Assembly: GCA_028706715.1 (NCBI GenBank)
Contig: JAQTVQ010000001.1
Location: 1-45,161, forward strand
Source of the DNA: Minisyncoccota bacterium
Lineage (GTDB): Bacteria > Patescibacteriota > Minisyncoccia > Minisyncoccales > JAQTVQ01
Length of the DNA: 45,161 nt
Direction: 5' to 3'
In this document: piece after piece, positions 15,845 to 22,583 of the stretch
How the letters are laid out: every line of letters starts with the position of its first letter
How positions within the stretch are numbered: position 1 is the first letter of the stretch
The notes under the pieces: generated by a model
Database searches by the model: none
Told to the model about the DNA's origin: nothing
Seen by the model: only the letters and a program-made list of their open reading frames with translations
Program-made: the position numbers and the translations under genes

Positions 15845-16849
15845 ATGAATTTTGAAAAAATTGATGAATTATTGGTGGGGGAGCCTCTTTACCGCATAAA
15901 GCAAATTAAAAAAGCTCTCTACAAAGATCTTATTGAAGACTGGTCTCAAGCGACAACTCTGCCGATGTCCTTGCGCGAAAAGCTGAACAAAGAATCTCCT
16001 TTGGAAATCAACGCCGAACTTTTTGAATCCAAAGATAAGAAAACAATAAAAGCTTTAATTGCGTTTAAAGACGGAATAAAGATTGAGAGCGTTTTAATGA
16101 GACACAGAGACGGCCGAAACACCGTTTGCGTTTCTTCGCAAGCCGGATGCGCCTTGGGCTGCGCTTTTTGCGCCACAGGAAAGATGGGCTTCAAACGCAA
16201 TCTTTCCGCTTTTGAAATAGCCCAACAGGTTTTGCTTTTCGGAAGGCTTTTGAAAAAAAACAAAGAGAAGGTGGCGAATGTGGTCTTTATGGGAATGGGA
16301 GAGCCTTTTCTTAACTATGACAATGTTTTAAGCGCGATTAATTTTCTCAACGATCCGGACGGCTTTGGTCTTGGAGCTAGAAATTTTTCCATATCAACCG
16401 CCGGCATCATTGAAGGAATAAGGAAGCTTTCAAACGAAAAGATGGAGATAAACCTTGCCGTTTCTCTCCATGCCCCAAACCAAAAATTAAGATCCGAATT
16501 GATGCCCATTAACAAAAAATATCCCATCGGCAAAGTGTTTGAGGCTGTTGAAAAATACGTAAAAGCGAGAAAAAGGAAAGTAATGTTTGAGTATATAATG
16601 ATAAAAGACGTAAACGACTCTGCCCAAGACGCCAAAGAATTGGCCAAGCTGATGAAAAATCCTTTATATTTTGTTAATCTCATCCCTCTTAATCCCGTTC
16701 CCGGATTTGAACCGTCTCCTTTGGAAAAAATTAAAAAATTTAAAAAAATTCTTCTCGGCTGCGGCGTTCAGGCAACCCAAAGATACCGATTCGGACAAGA
16801 TATTAGCGCGGCTTGCGGACAGCTGGCCGGAAAAAATAATTTAAAATAA
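15845..16849 (+). CDS. rlmN: 23S rRNA (adenine2503-C2)-methyltransferase RlmN
   Basis: A 334-residue radical SAM enzyme. The 4Fe-4S motif C-x3-C-x2-C is CALGCAFCATGKMGF, preceded by RDGRNTVCVSSQAGC. MGMGEPFLNYDNVLSAI is the SAM-binding GEP motif, AVSLHAPN and LIPLNPVPG are also diagnostic, and the C-terminal CGVQATQRYRFGQDISAACGQL carries the second catalytic Cys. It methylates A2503 of 23S rRNA (and A37 of some tRNAs in E. coli). The next gene starts 6 bp downstream. Confidence 0.97.
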   Translation: MNFEKIDELLVGEPLYRIKQIKKALYKDLIEDWSQATTLPMSLREKLNKESPLEINAELFESKDKKTIKALIAFKDGIKIESVLMRHRDGRNTVCVSSQAGCALGCAFCATGKMGFKRNLSAFEIAQQVLLFGRLLKKNKEKVANVVFMGMGEPFLNYDNVLSAINFLNDPDGFGLGARNFSISTAGIIEGIRKLSNEKMEINLAVSLHAPNQKLRSELMPINKKYPIGKVFEAVEKYVKARKRKVMFEYIMIKDVNDSAQDAKELAKLMKNPLYFVNLIPLNPVPGFEPSPLEKIKKFKKILLGCGVQATQRYRFGQDISAACGQLAGKNNLK

Positions 16850-16855
16850 TAAATT

Positions 16856-17167
16856 ATGGACTACCAAATTTCTTATCTGCTCGGATCGCTAATTGCGGTA
16901 ATGTTTTTCAGCACAATATATTATTCCATCAAAATAATCATCGCCAGGAAAAAAGCAAGAGAAGAAACCAAAGAAGCCGCCTTGGTTCTTGCGGAAAGAT
17001 TTAAAAAGCTCCGCCAAGAGATAAGAGAGCAGACCCAAAAACTTAAGAAGAAAAAGGTTCTGTCCCTTGAAGAAAATATCAATTACAAAAAAATGAAAGA
17101 AGCGCTTGACTCTTCGGAAAAATACATAAACAAAGAGATCAAGGATATTCTTAAGGCTCTTAAATAA
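16856..17167 (+). CDS. small membrane-anchored coiled-coil protein
   Basis: 103 residues. One membrane helix (SYLLGSLIAVMFFSTIYYSI, about 5-25) is followed by a highly charged Lys/Glu coiled coil to the end. It begins 6 bp after rlmN and is followed by a terminator, so it is the last gene of that unit. No family recognised. Confidence 0.65.
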   Translation: MDYQISYLLGSLIAVMFFSTIYYSIKIIIARKKAREETKEAALVLAERFKKLRQEIREQTQKLKKKKVLSLEENINYKKMKEALDSSEKYINKEIKDILKALK

Positions 17168-17174
17168 TTCAATT

Positions 17175-17210
17175 AAAAAAACGCGCCCGGATTTTGCGGC
17201 GCGTTTTTTA
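17175..17210 (+). terminator. intrinsic terminator after the rlmN unit
   Basis: AAAAAACGCGCC pairs with GGCGCGTTTTTT around CGGATTTTGC. It may also work on the - strand for efp, since both arms end in A/T runs. Confidence 0.88.
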
Positions 17211-17229
17211 ATTGATAAAAAATTACAAA

Positions 17230-17790
17230 TTAAACCCTCTTTGAATATTCTCCGGTTGAAGTATTCACTTCAACAATGTCTCCGGCTTCAACGAAAAGAG
17301 GAACATTAATTTGAGTTCCTGTTTCCAATACCGCTATTTTGGTTCCCCCTTGGGCGCGGTCTCCCTTGACTCCGGGAGCGGCTTCGGCAACTTTTAACTG
17401 GACTTTAATGGGCAAGGAAATATTAATAATCTTTCCTTCAAATCTCAATCCTTCAATAATTTGGTCCGATTTAACAAATTTGACGCTGTCTCCCAGCAAG
17501 TCTTCCGGCAATTCAAAGCGATTTTTAGGGTCATCGGCTCCGCAGAAAACATATTTTCCGCGATTGGCGTAAATGAATTTTACTTCTACTTTTTCCAGCT
17601 CCGCTTCTTCAAAACGATCCGACTGGTGGAAGGATTTATCCGTAATTTTTCCGGTTATTAAATTTTTAATTTTCGCTTTAATGACGAAAACGTCCTGCGC
17701 CTTGCCGGCTGGCTGGGATTCAACAATCTCATAAGGCACTCCGTCCATAATAAATTGAACTCCTTTCTTCAACGCAAAATAATTAATCAT
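17230..17790 (-). CDS. efp: translation elongation factor P
   Basis: 186 residues with the three EF-P beta-barrel domains. The modification loop reads ESQPAGKAQDVFVIKAKIKN; the Lys in AGKAQ aligns with the beta-lysylated or otherwise modified Lys of the PGKGQA loop in other bacteria, here with Gly replaced by Ala. The C-terminal signature VAEAAPGVKGDRAQGGTKIA and ETGTQINVPLFVEAGD are typical. EF-P relieves stalling at polyproline. No EpmA/EarP-type modification gene is in the window. Confidence 0.96.
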   Translation of the reverse strand: MINYFALKKGVQFIMDGVPYEIVESQPAGKAQDVFVIKAKIKNLITGKITDKSFHQSDRFEEAELEKVEVKFIYANRGKYVFCGADDPKNRFELPEDLLGDSVKFVKSDQIIEGLRFEGKIINISLPIKVQLKVAEAAPGVKGDRAQGGTKIAVLETGTQINVPLFVEAGDIVEVNTSTGEYSKRV

Positions 17791-17804
17791 AATTTCTTGA
17801 AGTT

Positions 17805-17906
17805 AAAATGTAAAAATCAAAAATCAAAATTAAGGCATCCCTCCTCCTCCAGCTGGCGGAGAAAGGATTGTATATATCGCGAAGCGATACATTAATTTTA
17901 CATTTT
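17805..17906. repeat. inverted-repeat-bounded intergenic element
   Basis: AAAATGTAAAA (17805-17815) and TTTTACATTTT (17896-17906) are perfect 11-bp inverted ends enclosing about 80 bp, including GTATATATCGCGAAGCGATAC. A related palindrome stands at 20278-20315. The gap 17791-17981 holds no gene that I can see. It looks like a small MITE-like or REP-like element. Confidence 0.45.
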
Positions 17907-17981
17907 GATATTTACATTTTTCATTTTATTGATTATTCACTTAAAATGTAAATATTTTTTATAGACCTATTTAAGGCAATG

Positions 17982-18653
17982 TTATTTCTCCAGCCTCCAT
18001 TCTATCTCGTTTTCTTTGCCGGCAAATTCCAGCCATTCTCCGCCGTCGCCGATTACATACCACCTGTTTTTTGTTTGAGACCAAATCATAGGCCTGTTTT
18101 GAAAAAATGGCTTTTTTACTATCTCTTTCGGTTTCAAGCGATCCAGCTCCAGCCATTTTTTAAAAACCGTTTCAATGGCGTAATCCAAATTCCTGGACTT
18201 CGCCCATCCTGCGACCTTATCAATCGCTTCTTGCGCTTTGGAGACAGAGCCTGAAAGCTCTAAAAGCTGCTTGGCGGGCTTGGTAAAGCGGGAATAGACT
18301 ATCTCCCTTTTCTTGGCGCTTTCTTTCAACTGCTTCAGATTCAAACCTTTTGTTTCAAAATAATGGGTAACTATTTGGCGAATTGAAGTTTCTTCCTCAA
18401 GATCTTTCAAAAATTTTATTTTGCCCTTTTTTAAATATTCTTCAACTTTTTCCGCTATGCTTTTGCCTATGCCGGATATCTTTTCCAGTCCCTTTTTCCC
18501 TTCGTCTTTATATATCTCTTTAACATCTTTATCAAGCCTTTCCAAAGATCGCGCCGCCCCGCGGTAAGCGTTAATCTTGAAAGAATTTCCTCCTTTCAGA
18601 TCAAGCAAATAAGCTATTCTGTCCAGCGTTTTAGCTATTTCTCGGTTAACCAT
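17982..18653 (-). CDS. helix-hairpin-helix protein with PolX-type N-terminal domain
   Basis: 223 residues from the ATG at 18653 (the track uses a TTG six codons earlier). Residues about 1-80 match the N-terminal lyase-like domain of family X DNA polymerases: VNREIAKTLDRIAYLLDLKG, INAYRGAARSLERL, and the hairpin GLEKISGIGKSIAEKVEEYL. No polymerase catalytic aspartates follow. The remaining about 140 residues (SRFTKPAKQLLELSGSV, RWYVIGDGGEWLEFAG) are unfamiliar. The start overlaps the PadR gene by 8 bp, so the two form an operon. DNA binding is likely from HhH; a repair role is inferred. Confidence 0.7.
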   Translation of the reverse strand: MVNREIAKTLDRIAYLLDLKGGNSFKINAYRGAARSLERLDKDVKEIYKDEGKKGLEKISGIGKSIAEKVEEYLKKGKIKFLKDLEEETSIRQIVTHYFETKGLNLKQLKESAKKREIVYSRFTKPAKQLLELSGSVSKAQEAIDKVAGWAKSRNLDYAIETVFKKWLELDRLKPKEIVKKPFFQNRPMIWSQTKNRWYVIGDGGEWLEFAGKENEIEWRLEK

Positions 18654-18966
18654 TATTCTTGCCCGATTCAATTTTGCTTAAAATTTCTTGATAAAAATCT
18701 TTGGCCCTTTGCAGCTCTTTTTTCCCTTTATCGGTTATTTTGTAAATTCTGCGCCTTTGGCCCGACTTGCTTTCTACAAAGCCGTCCGATTCAAGGCGGT
18801 AAAGCACGCGGTAAGGAGTAATCTTTCCCGGCTTAAAACCGTATCTTTCTTCAACCATCGCGGGCAATTCCCAGCCATAAGTTTCTTTTTCGCACAGCAA
18901 TGACAAAATATAAATCCAAAGATTGTCTTTTGTGTTTGTTTTTTGCAAATGGTCAAAGGGAAGCAT
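18646..18966 (-). CDS. PadR-family transcriptional regulator
   Basis: 106 residues with a winged-helix fold: NLWIYILSLLCEKETYGWEL, then GFKPGKITPYRVLYRLESDG and the wing VESKSGQRRRIYKITDKGKK. These are the PadR hallmarks (Y-G-x-E/D-L, LYRLE, R-x-x-Y-x-x-T-x-x-G). It is divergent from the inositol-phosphate synthase gene. A perfect 24-bp palindrome in the shared control region is the probable operator for both directions. The effector is unknown. A paralogue lies at 20409-20732. Confidence 0.9.
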   Translation of the reverse strand: MLPFDHLQKTNTKDNLWIYILSLLCEKETYGWELPAMVEERYGFKPGKITPYRVLYRLESDGFVESKSGQRRRIYKITDKGKKELQRAKDFYQEILSKIESGKNNG

Positions 18967-18967
18967 C

Positions 18968-18998
18968 TTGACATGTTATTTTACCGCGGTAAAATAAC
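18968..18998 (+). promoter_or_regulatory. promoter with embedded PadR-type operator, ahead of inositol-phosphate synthase
   Basis: TTGACA (18968-18973), a 16-nt spacer and TAAAAT (18990-18995) form the + strand promoter. A perfect 24-bp palindrome, half-site GTTATTTTACCG, covers 18975-18998, i.e. the spacer and the -10. A repressor bound there would block polymerase. It begins 8 bp upstream of the divergent padR ATG, so autoregulation is expected. Confidence 0.75.
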
Positions 18999-19054
18999 TT
19001 TATAATAATTAATAAAGATAATTTCTAATAACAGGATAAAAGAAACCCGTTAAT

Positions 19055-20209
19055 ATGTCAAAACAAAAAGAAAAAACAAAAAATCAATTCTCGGATGCCG
19101 AAAAAAAGGATAAAAACATAAAAGTTGCCGTTGCCGGAGCAGGGAATTGCTTCTCAAGCCTCTTGCAGGGAATATATTATTACGAAAAAGTTAAAAACGA
19201 CGACGAGCTCGTTCCCGGGCTGATGCACAACGTCGTAGGGGACTACAAAATTTCGGATATAAAAATTGTCGCCGCTTTTGACGTTGATAAAAGAAAAGTC
19301 GGCAAAGATATCTCTCAAGCTATTTTTGAAGAGCCTAACTGCACGAAAACTTTTTTTCGCAATCTGCCCAAGACAGGAGTTAAAGTAAAAATGGGAAATG
19401 TATTGGACGGAATTGCCAGCCATATGAAAGAATATCCCGAAGATAAAACCTTTTCCGTTTCTTCCGAAAAATCTGCCAATATTGTTGAAGAGCTTAAAAA
19501 ATCCAAAGCTGAAATTTTAATCAGCTATATGCCGGTGGGATCCCAAAAAGCCACCGAGTTCTACGCTAACGCCGCTTTGCAAGCCGGATGCGCGTTCATC
19601 AACTGTATACCGGTCTTTATCGTTTCCAACAAGGAATGGGCTGAAAAATTCAAAGAAAGGGGATTGCCATGCATAGGCGACGACATCAAATCGCAGATAG
19701 GAGCGACCATCGTTCACCGCACTTTAAGCCACCTTTTCAGCCAAAGAGGAGTTACCATTGACCGTTCCTATCAGCTTAATTTTGGAGGAAATACGGATTT
19801 CTTGAATATGCTTTCCCGCGAAAGACTGAAATCAAAAAAAATATCCAAAACGGAAAGCGTGGAGTCCCAATTAAACAAAAGGTTGAGCTATGATAATCTC
19901 CATATCGGACCAAGCGACTGGATACCGTTTTTGAAAGATAACAAAATCTGCTTTATAAGGATGGAAGGAAGAAAATTCGGCAATGTGCCGGTTGAACTGG
20001 AATTAAGACTGTCGGTGGAAGACTCTCCCAACTCCGCCGGATGCGTCATAGACGCTATCAGAATGGCCAAACTTGCTTTGGATCGCAAAATAGGAGGCGC
20101 TTTGCTTTCTCCGTCTTCTTATTTTATGAAGCATCCGCCCCAGCAGTTTACCGATGAAAAGTCGCGCGAAATGGTAGAGGAATTTATACTTGGGAAAAGG
20201 GAAATCTAA
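19055..20209 (+). CDS. myo-inositol-1-phosphate synthase
   Basis: 384 residues, matching the shorter bacterial/archaeal synthases. The NAD-binding start is KVAVAGAGNCFSSLLQGIYY. Family signatures include IPVFIVSNKEWAEKFKERGL, GDDIKSQIGATIVHR, the NFGGNTDFLNM motif and EDSPNSAGCVIDAIRMAKLA near the end. It converts glucose 6-phosphate to inositol 1-phosphate (3-phosphate in the other numbering) using NAD. With the CDP-alcohol phosphatidyltransferase at 20734 it suggests synthesis of inositol phospholipid. Control by the PadR-type operator upstream is likely. Confidence 0.94.
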   Translation: MSKQKEKTKNQFSDAEKKDKNIKVAVAGAGNCFSSLLQGIYYYEKVKNDDELVPGLMHNVVGDYKISDIKIVAAFDVDKRKVGKDISQAIFEEPNCTKTFFRNLPKTGVKVKMGNVLDGIASHMKEYPEDKTFSVSSEKSANIVEELKKSKAEILISYMPVGSQKATEFYANAALQAGCAFINCIPVFIVSNKEWAEKFKERGLPCIGDDIKSQIGATIVHRTLSHLFSQRGVTIDRSYQLNFGGNTDFLNMLSRERLKSKKISKTESVESQLNKRLSYDNLHIGPSDWIPFLKDNKICFIRMEGRKFGNVPVELELRLSVEDSPNSAGCVIDAIRMAKLALDRKIGGALLSPSSYFMKHPPQQFTDEKSREMVEEFILGKREI

Positions 20210-20277
20210 AAAATATTATTTAAATATATTGAGATATAAATATTTAAATTTATTGCTCAAAATAAAAAATCAAAATG

Positions 20278-20315
20278 ACAATGTAAAAATTAAAAATTTT
20301 ATAATTTTACATTGT
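20278..20315. repeat. AT-rich palindrome upstream of the second PadR gene
   Basis: ACAATGTAAAA (20278-20288) and TTTTACATTGT (20305-20315) form a perfect 11-bp stem. Overlapping its right end, GTTATTTTAC (20314-20323) repeats ten bases of the operator half-site at 18975. The gap 20210-20408 holds no gene; low complexity makes chance likely. Confidence 0.45.
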
Positions 20316-20408
20316 TATTTTACATTTTAAATTTCCCCTTGATATAATTTCCGCTATAATAATATCTCAACTATTATTATTAAGTCTTAAATAATGTAAT
20401 ATATTATT

Positions 20409-20732
20409 ATGAAATTAATTTATAGAGCTCCCATAGAGAGGTTTAAAAAAAGCCTGACAGAGGACAATCTTTGGCTTTATATTCTGTCGCTGGCGTTAAA
20501 AGAAGAAATCTGCGAGCAAGACGTTCCTCGCCTTATTTTTGAGAAATTCGGCTTTCTGCCGGGGAAATTCACAACCGGCCGAGTAATTGGAATCTTAAAG
20601 GAAAAGGGATATGCCAAGGCCGACAAGAGACAGGGGAAAAAATCTTATATTACTCTTGAAAAAGGCAAAGAGGAACTGCAAAAAATGAGAAATCTTATCA
20701 AAGAAACAACCGAAGCTTTGGAAAAAATTTAA
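20409..20732 (+). CDS. PadR-like winged-helix regulator
   Basis: 107 residues, clearly related to the regulator at 18646-18966: EDNLWLYILSLALKEEICEQ, then FGFLPGKFTTGRVIGILKEK and ADKRQGKKSYITLEKGKEEL. The usual Y-G-x-E-L after the first helix is replaced by CEQDVP, so effector or DNA preference may differ. It lies 1 bp before the CDP-alcohol phosphatidyltransferase gene and is almost certainly co-transcribed with it. Confidence 0.82.
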   Translation: MKLIYRAPIERFKKSLTEDNLWLYILSLALKEEICEQDVPRLIFEKFGFLPGKFTTGRVIGILKEKGYAKADKRQGKKSYITLEKGKEELQKMRNLIKETTEALEKI

Positions 20733-20733
20733 T

Positions 20734-21321
20734 ATGCTTGATCTCCACCGCAACTCCTTTAAATGGCTTGAAAAAGCCGCGGCCGATTGCTTTTCTCCCT
20801 TGCCGATTACTCCCAATCAATACAGTTTTGCTTCCATAGTTTTAGCTTTGGCCTGTTTTTATTTCTTGGCAAAGCAAAGCCTTTTTTTCGCTCTCTGTTT
20901 TTTTATTTTGGCCGTTTTTTTGGATTTAATAGACGGAGCCGTGGCCCGGCGTAAAAATTTAGCGACAAAAAAAGGAGCTTATTTGGATACAATTTTTGAC
21001 CGCTATGTGGAAGCGATTATTCTTTTTGGATTTTTGTTCTTGCCTCTGCCTGAAATATTTTTTCCGAGTTATATTTGGATATTCTTAATCCTTTTCGGCT
21101 CAATGATGACAACATATTCAAAATCAGCGGCAAAAGAAAAAGAACTGGTTAAAAAAGAACTGAAAGGCGGACTTATGTCCAGAGCGGAAAGAAATATTTT
21201 TTATTTTTTCGCAATAGGCTTCGGACTGTTCTGTTTTGAAGCAACGGCTTGGATATTGGCCGCTGCGGCAATCCTTACAAACTTTACCGCCGTCCAAAGA
21301 ATTCGCTCCGCCGCAAAATAG
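20734..21321 (+). CDS. CDP-alcohol phosphatidyltransferase
   Basis: 195 residues with about six membrane helices. The family motif D-G-x2-A-R-x8-G-x3-D-x3-D is complete: DGAVARRKNLATKKGAYLD then TIFD. It transfers a phosphatidyl-type group from a CDP-lipid to an alcohol at the membrane. Because the neighbouring gene makes inositol phosphate, an inositol-phosphate acceptor (phosphatidyl- or archaetidylinositol phosphate synthase type) is the best guess. Glycerol phosphate (PgsA-like) is the alternative. It starts 1 bp after the PadR-like stop codon. Confidence 0.88.
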   Translation: MLDLHRNSFKWLEKAAADCFSPLPITPNQYSFASIVLALACFYFLAKQSLFFALCFFILAVFLDLIDGAVARRKNLATKKGAYLDTIFDRYVEAIILFGFLFLPLPEIFFPSYIWIFLILFGSMMTTYSKSAAKEKELVKKELKGGLMSRAERNIFYFFAIGFGLFCFEATAWILAAAAILTNFTAVQRIRSAAK

Positions 21322-21366
21322 CCCCTAAGAGCCTGTCCAAAAAGGCAAAAAGGGCAGGAAAGAATG

Positions 21367-21397
21367 GAAAGGGTCAGACCCTTTCTAGGGATTTTTT
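21367..21397. terminator. hairpin between convergent genes
   Basis: GAAAGGGT and ACCCTTTC pair around CAG, followed by TAGGGATTTTTT on the + strand. It probably ends the phosphatidyltransferase transcript; the T run is 6 nt from the stem, so its strength is uncertain. Confidence 0.5.
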
Positions 21398-22050
21398 CTT
21401 TTATCGGCAAAAAGCCGCCTTAAGGTTTTAGCCGCAACCGGAGCTATAAGATAAAAAATGGAAGATTTCTTGCCGGTTGCGCGCGTTTTCTTTTCTATAA
21501 TGGCTCTTTTAAACTCTTCCAAAGTTTTGGCATCGGCTTCGGTATAGGCATTTCCGGACATTTGCATCAAATGGGCGTCGCTGCCTCCAAAAAAAGCAAG
21601 ATTATTTTCTTCCGCAACTTTGCGGGCTTTTTTATCGGCCAAAACATTGGGCAAACGGCCGTTAAAAACTTCTATTCCGTCAAAAATCTCGGCATATTTT
21701 TTCAAATCGCCGCGAAATTGTTCCGGAAAATGAAACGGATGAGCCGCAACAGCAATGCCCCCTTGGCCTTTTATCTCTTTAGCCGCTTCCAAAAGATTTC
21801 GGCTTTTAACCTCTTTTGACAGAAATAGTCCCAAGACATCTCCTTTATCCGTTTTTATCTCCTGTCCCAAAATAAGCAAGGCGTTATGCTTTTTGGCCGC
21901 TTCAATCGCTTCAGGCCATCCTTTGGCCGTATCGTGATCGGTTAAAGCAATACCGTCCATACCTTTTTTTAAAGCTGAAACTATGAGCTGCTCGGGAGAA
22001 TGCAAGCCGTCATAGGACCAATAGCTGTGATTATGGCAGTCTATTTTCAT
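21385..22050 (-). CDS. PHP-domain metal-dependent phosphoesterase
   Basis: 221 residues of the polymerase-and-histidinol-phosphatase fold. The metal ligands appear in order: DCHNHSYWSYDG, LTDHDTAKGWPE, LILGQEI, AAHPFHFPE and FFGGSDAHL. Such stand-alone proteins hydrolyse phosphate esters such as 3',5'-nucleoside bisphosphates, but the substrate here is unknown. Its ATG overlaps the AmrA stop as ATGA, so they are translationally coupled. Confidence 0.9.
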   Translation of the reverse strand: MKIDCHNHSYWSYDGLHSPEQLIVSALKKGMDGIALTDHDTAKGWPEAIEAAKKHNALLILGQEIKTDKGDVLGLFLSKEVKSRNLLEAAKEIKGQGGIAVAAHPFHFPEQFRGDLKKYAEIFDGIEVFNGRLPNVLADKKARKVAEENNLAFFGGSDAHLMQMSGNAYTEADAKTLEEFKRAIIEKKTRATGKKSSIFYLIAPVAAKTLRRLFADKRKNP

Positions 22051-22565
22051 TGATATTTTTCAACTGTAAATTTATATAATTCTATCTTTTCTCGGGCTAA
22101 ATCTATTTCCGCTTTATCCGCGGCTATGGCTATCTGCGATTCAATCGTCTCAACCCCCTCTAAATCAGGAAGCAAAAGCCCGCTTTTTTCTCCTTTAAAG
22201 CTTTTGACAATGACTCCGTATTTTTTCGGATTAAGCTCTTCAATAAAACGAACTGGCTCCGGCTTGTTTAAAACATAAACCGTAAAATCCAAATCAGAAA
22301 GCTCTTCCTTCTTAACGGGCCCGAAACGAAAATCTTTGGACGCCGCGGCAACGGCATTGTAAATCGTTTCTTCGGCAATATTATCATAACAGGGAAGATA
22401 GGTGCCGATACAAGCCCGTAATCGGCCTTTTTTTTCAATGGTAACAAAAACGCCGGCTTTTTTGTTGGTAAATTCTTTTCCAATATTAAGAGGCGCGGCA
22501 ATCTCCGCACCGCTAATTACATAATTTTCAACAGCCGATTTGGCTATTTCAACCAGCGGGTGCAT
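22047..22565 (-). CDS. amrA: AmmeMemoRadiSam system protein A (AMMECR1 domain)
   Basis: 172 residues. The AMMECR1 domain is seen from GVFVTIEKKGRLRACIGTYL (core motif L-R-G/A-C-I-G), AAASKDFRFGPVKKEELSDL and PEPVRFIEELNPKKYGVIVK to SGLLLPDLEGVETIESQIAI. In many archaea and bacteria this gene lies with a Memo-like dioxygenase-fold gene and a radical SAM gene; all three are in this window but apart (22047, 24886, 27546). The biochemical function of the system is not settled. It overlaps the PHP gene by 4 bp and follows glnA by 18 bp. Confidence 0.92.
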   Translation of the reverse strand: MHPLVEIAKSAVENYVISGAEIAAPLNIGKEFTNKKAGVFVTIEKKGRLRACIGTYLPCYDNIAEETIYNAVAAASKDFRFGPVKKEELSDLDFTVYVLNKPEPVRFIEELNPKKYGVIVKSFKGEKSGLLLPDLEGVETIESQIAIAADKAEIDLAREKIELYKFTVEKYQ

Positions 22566-22583
22566 TCTTGAATTTTCTCATTT

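Noticed and set aside
18968-19006. TTGACA paired with TATAAT at 19001
   Set aside because: The spacing is 27 nt, too long for a sigma-70-type promoter; TAAAAT at 18990 gives 16 nt and is preferred.
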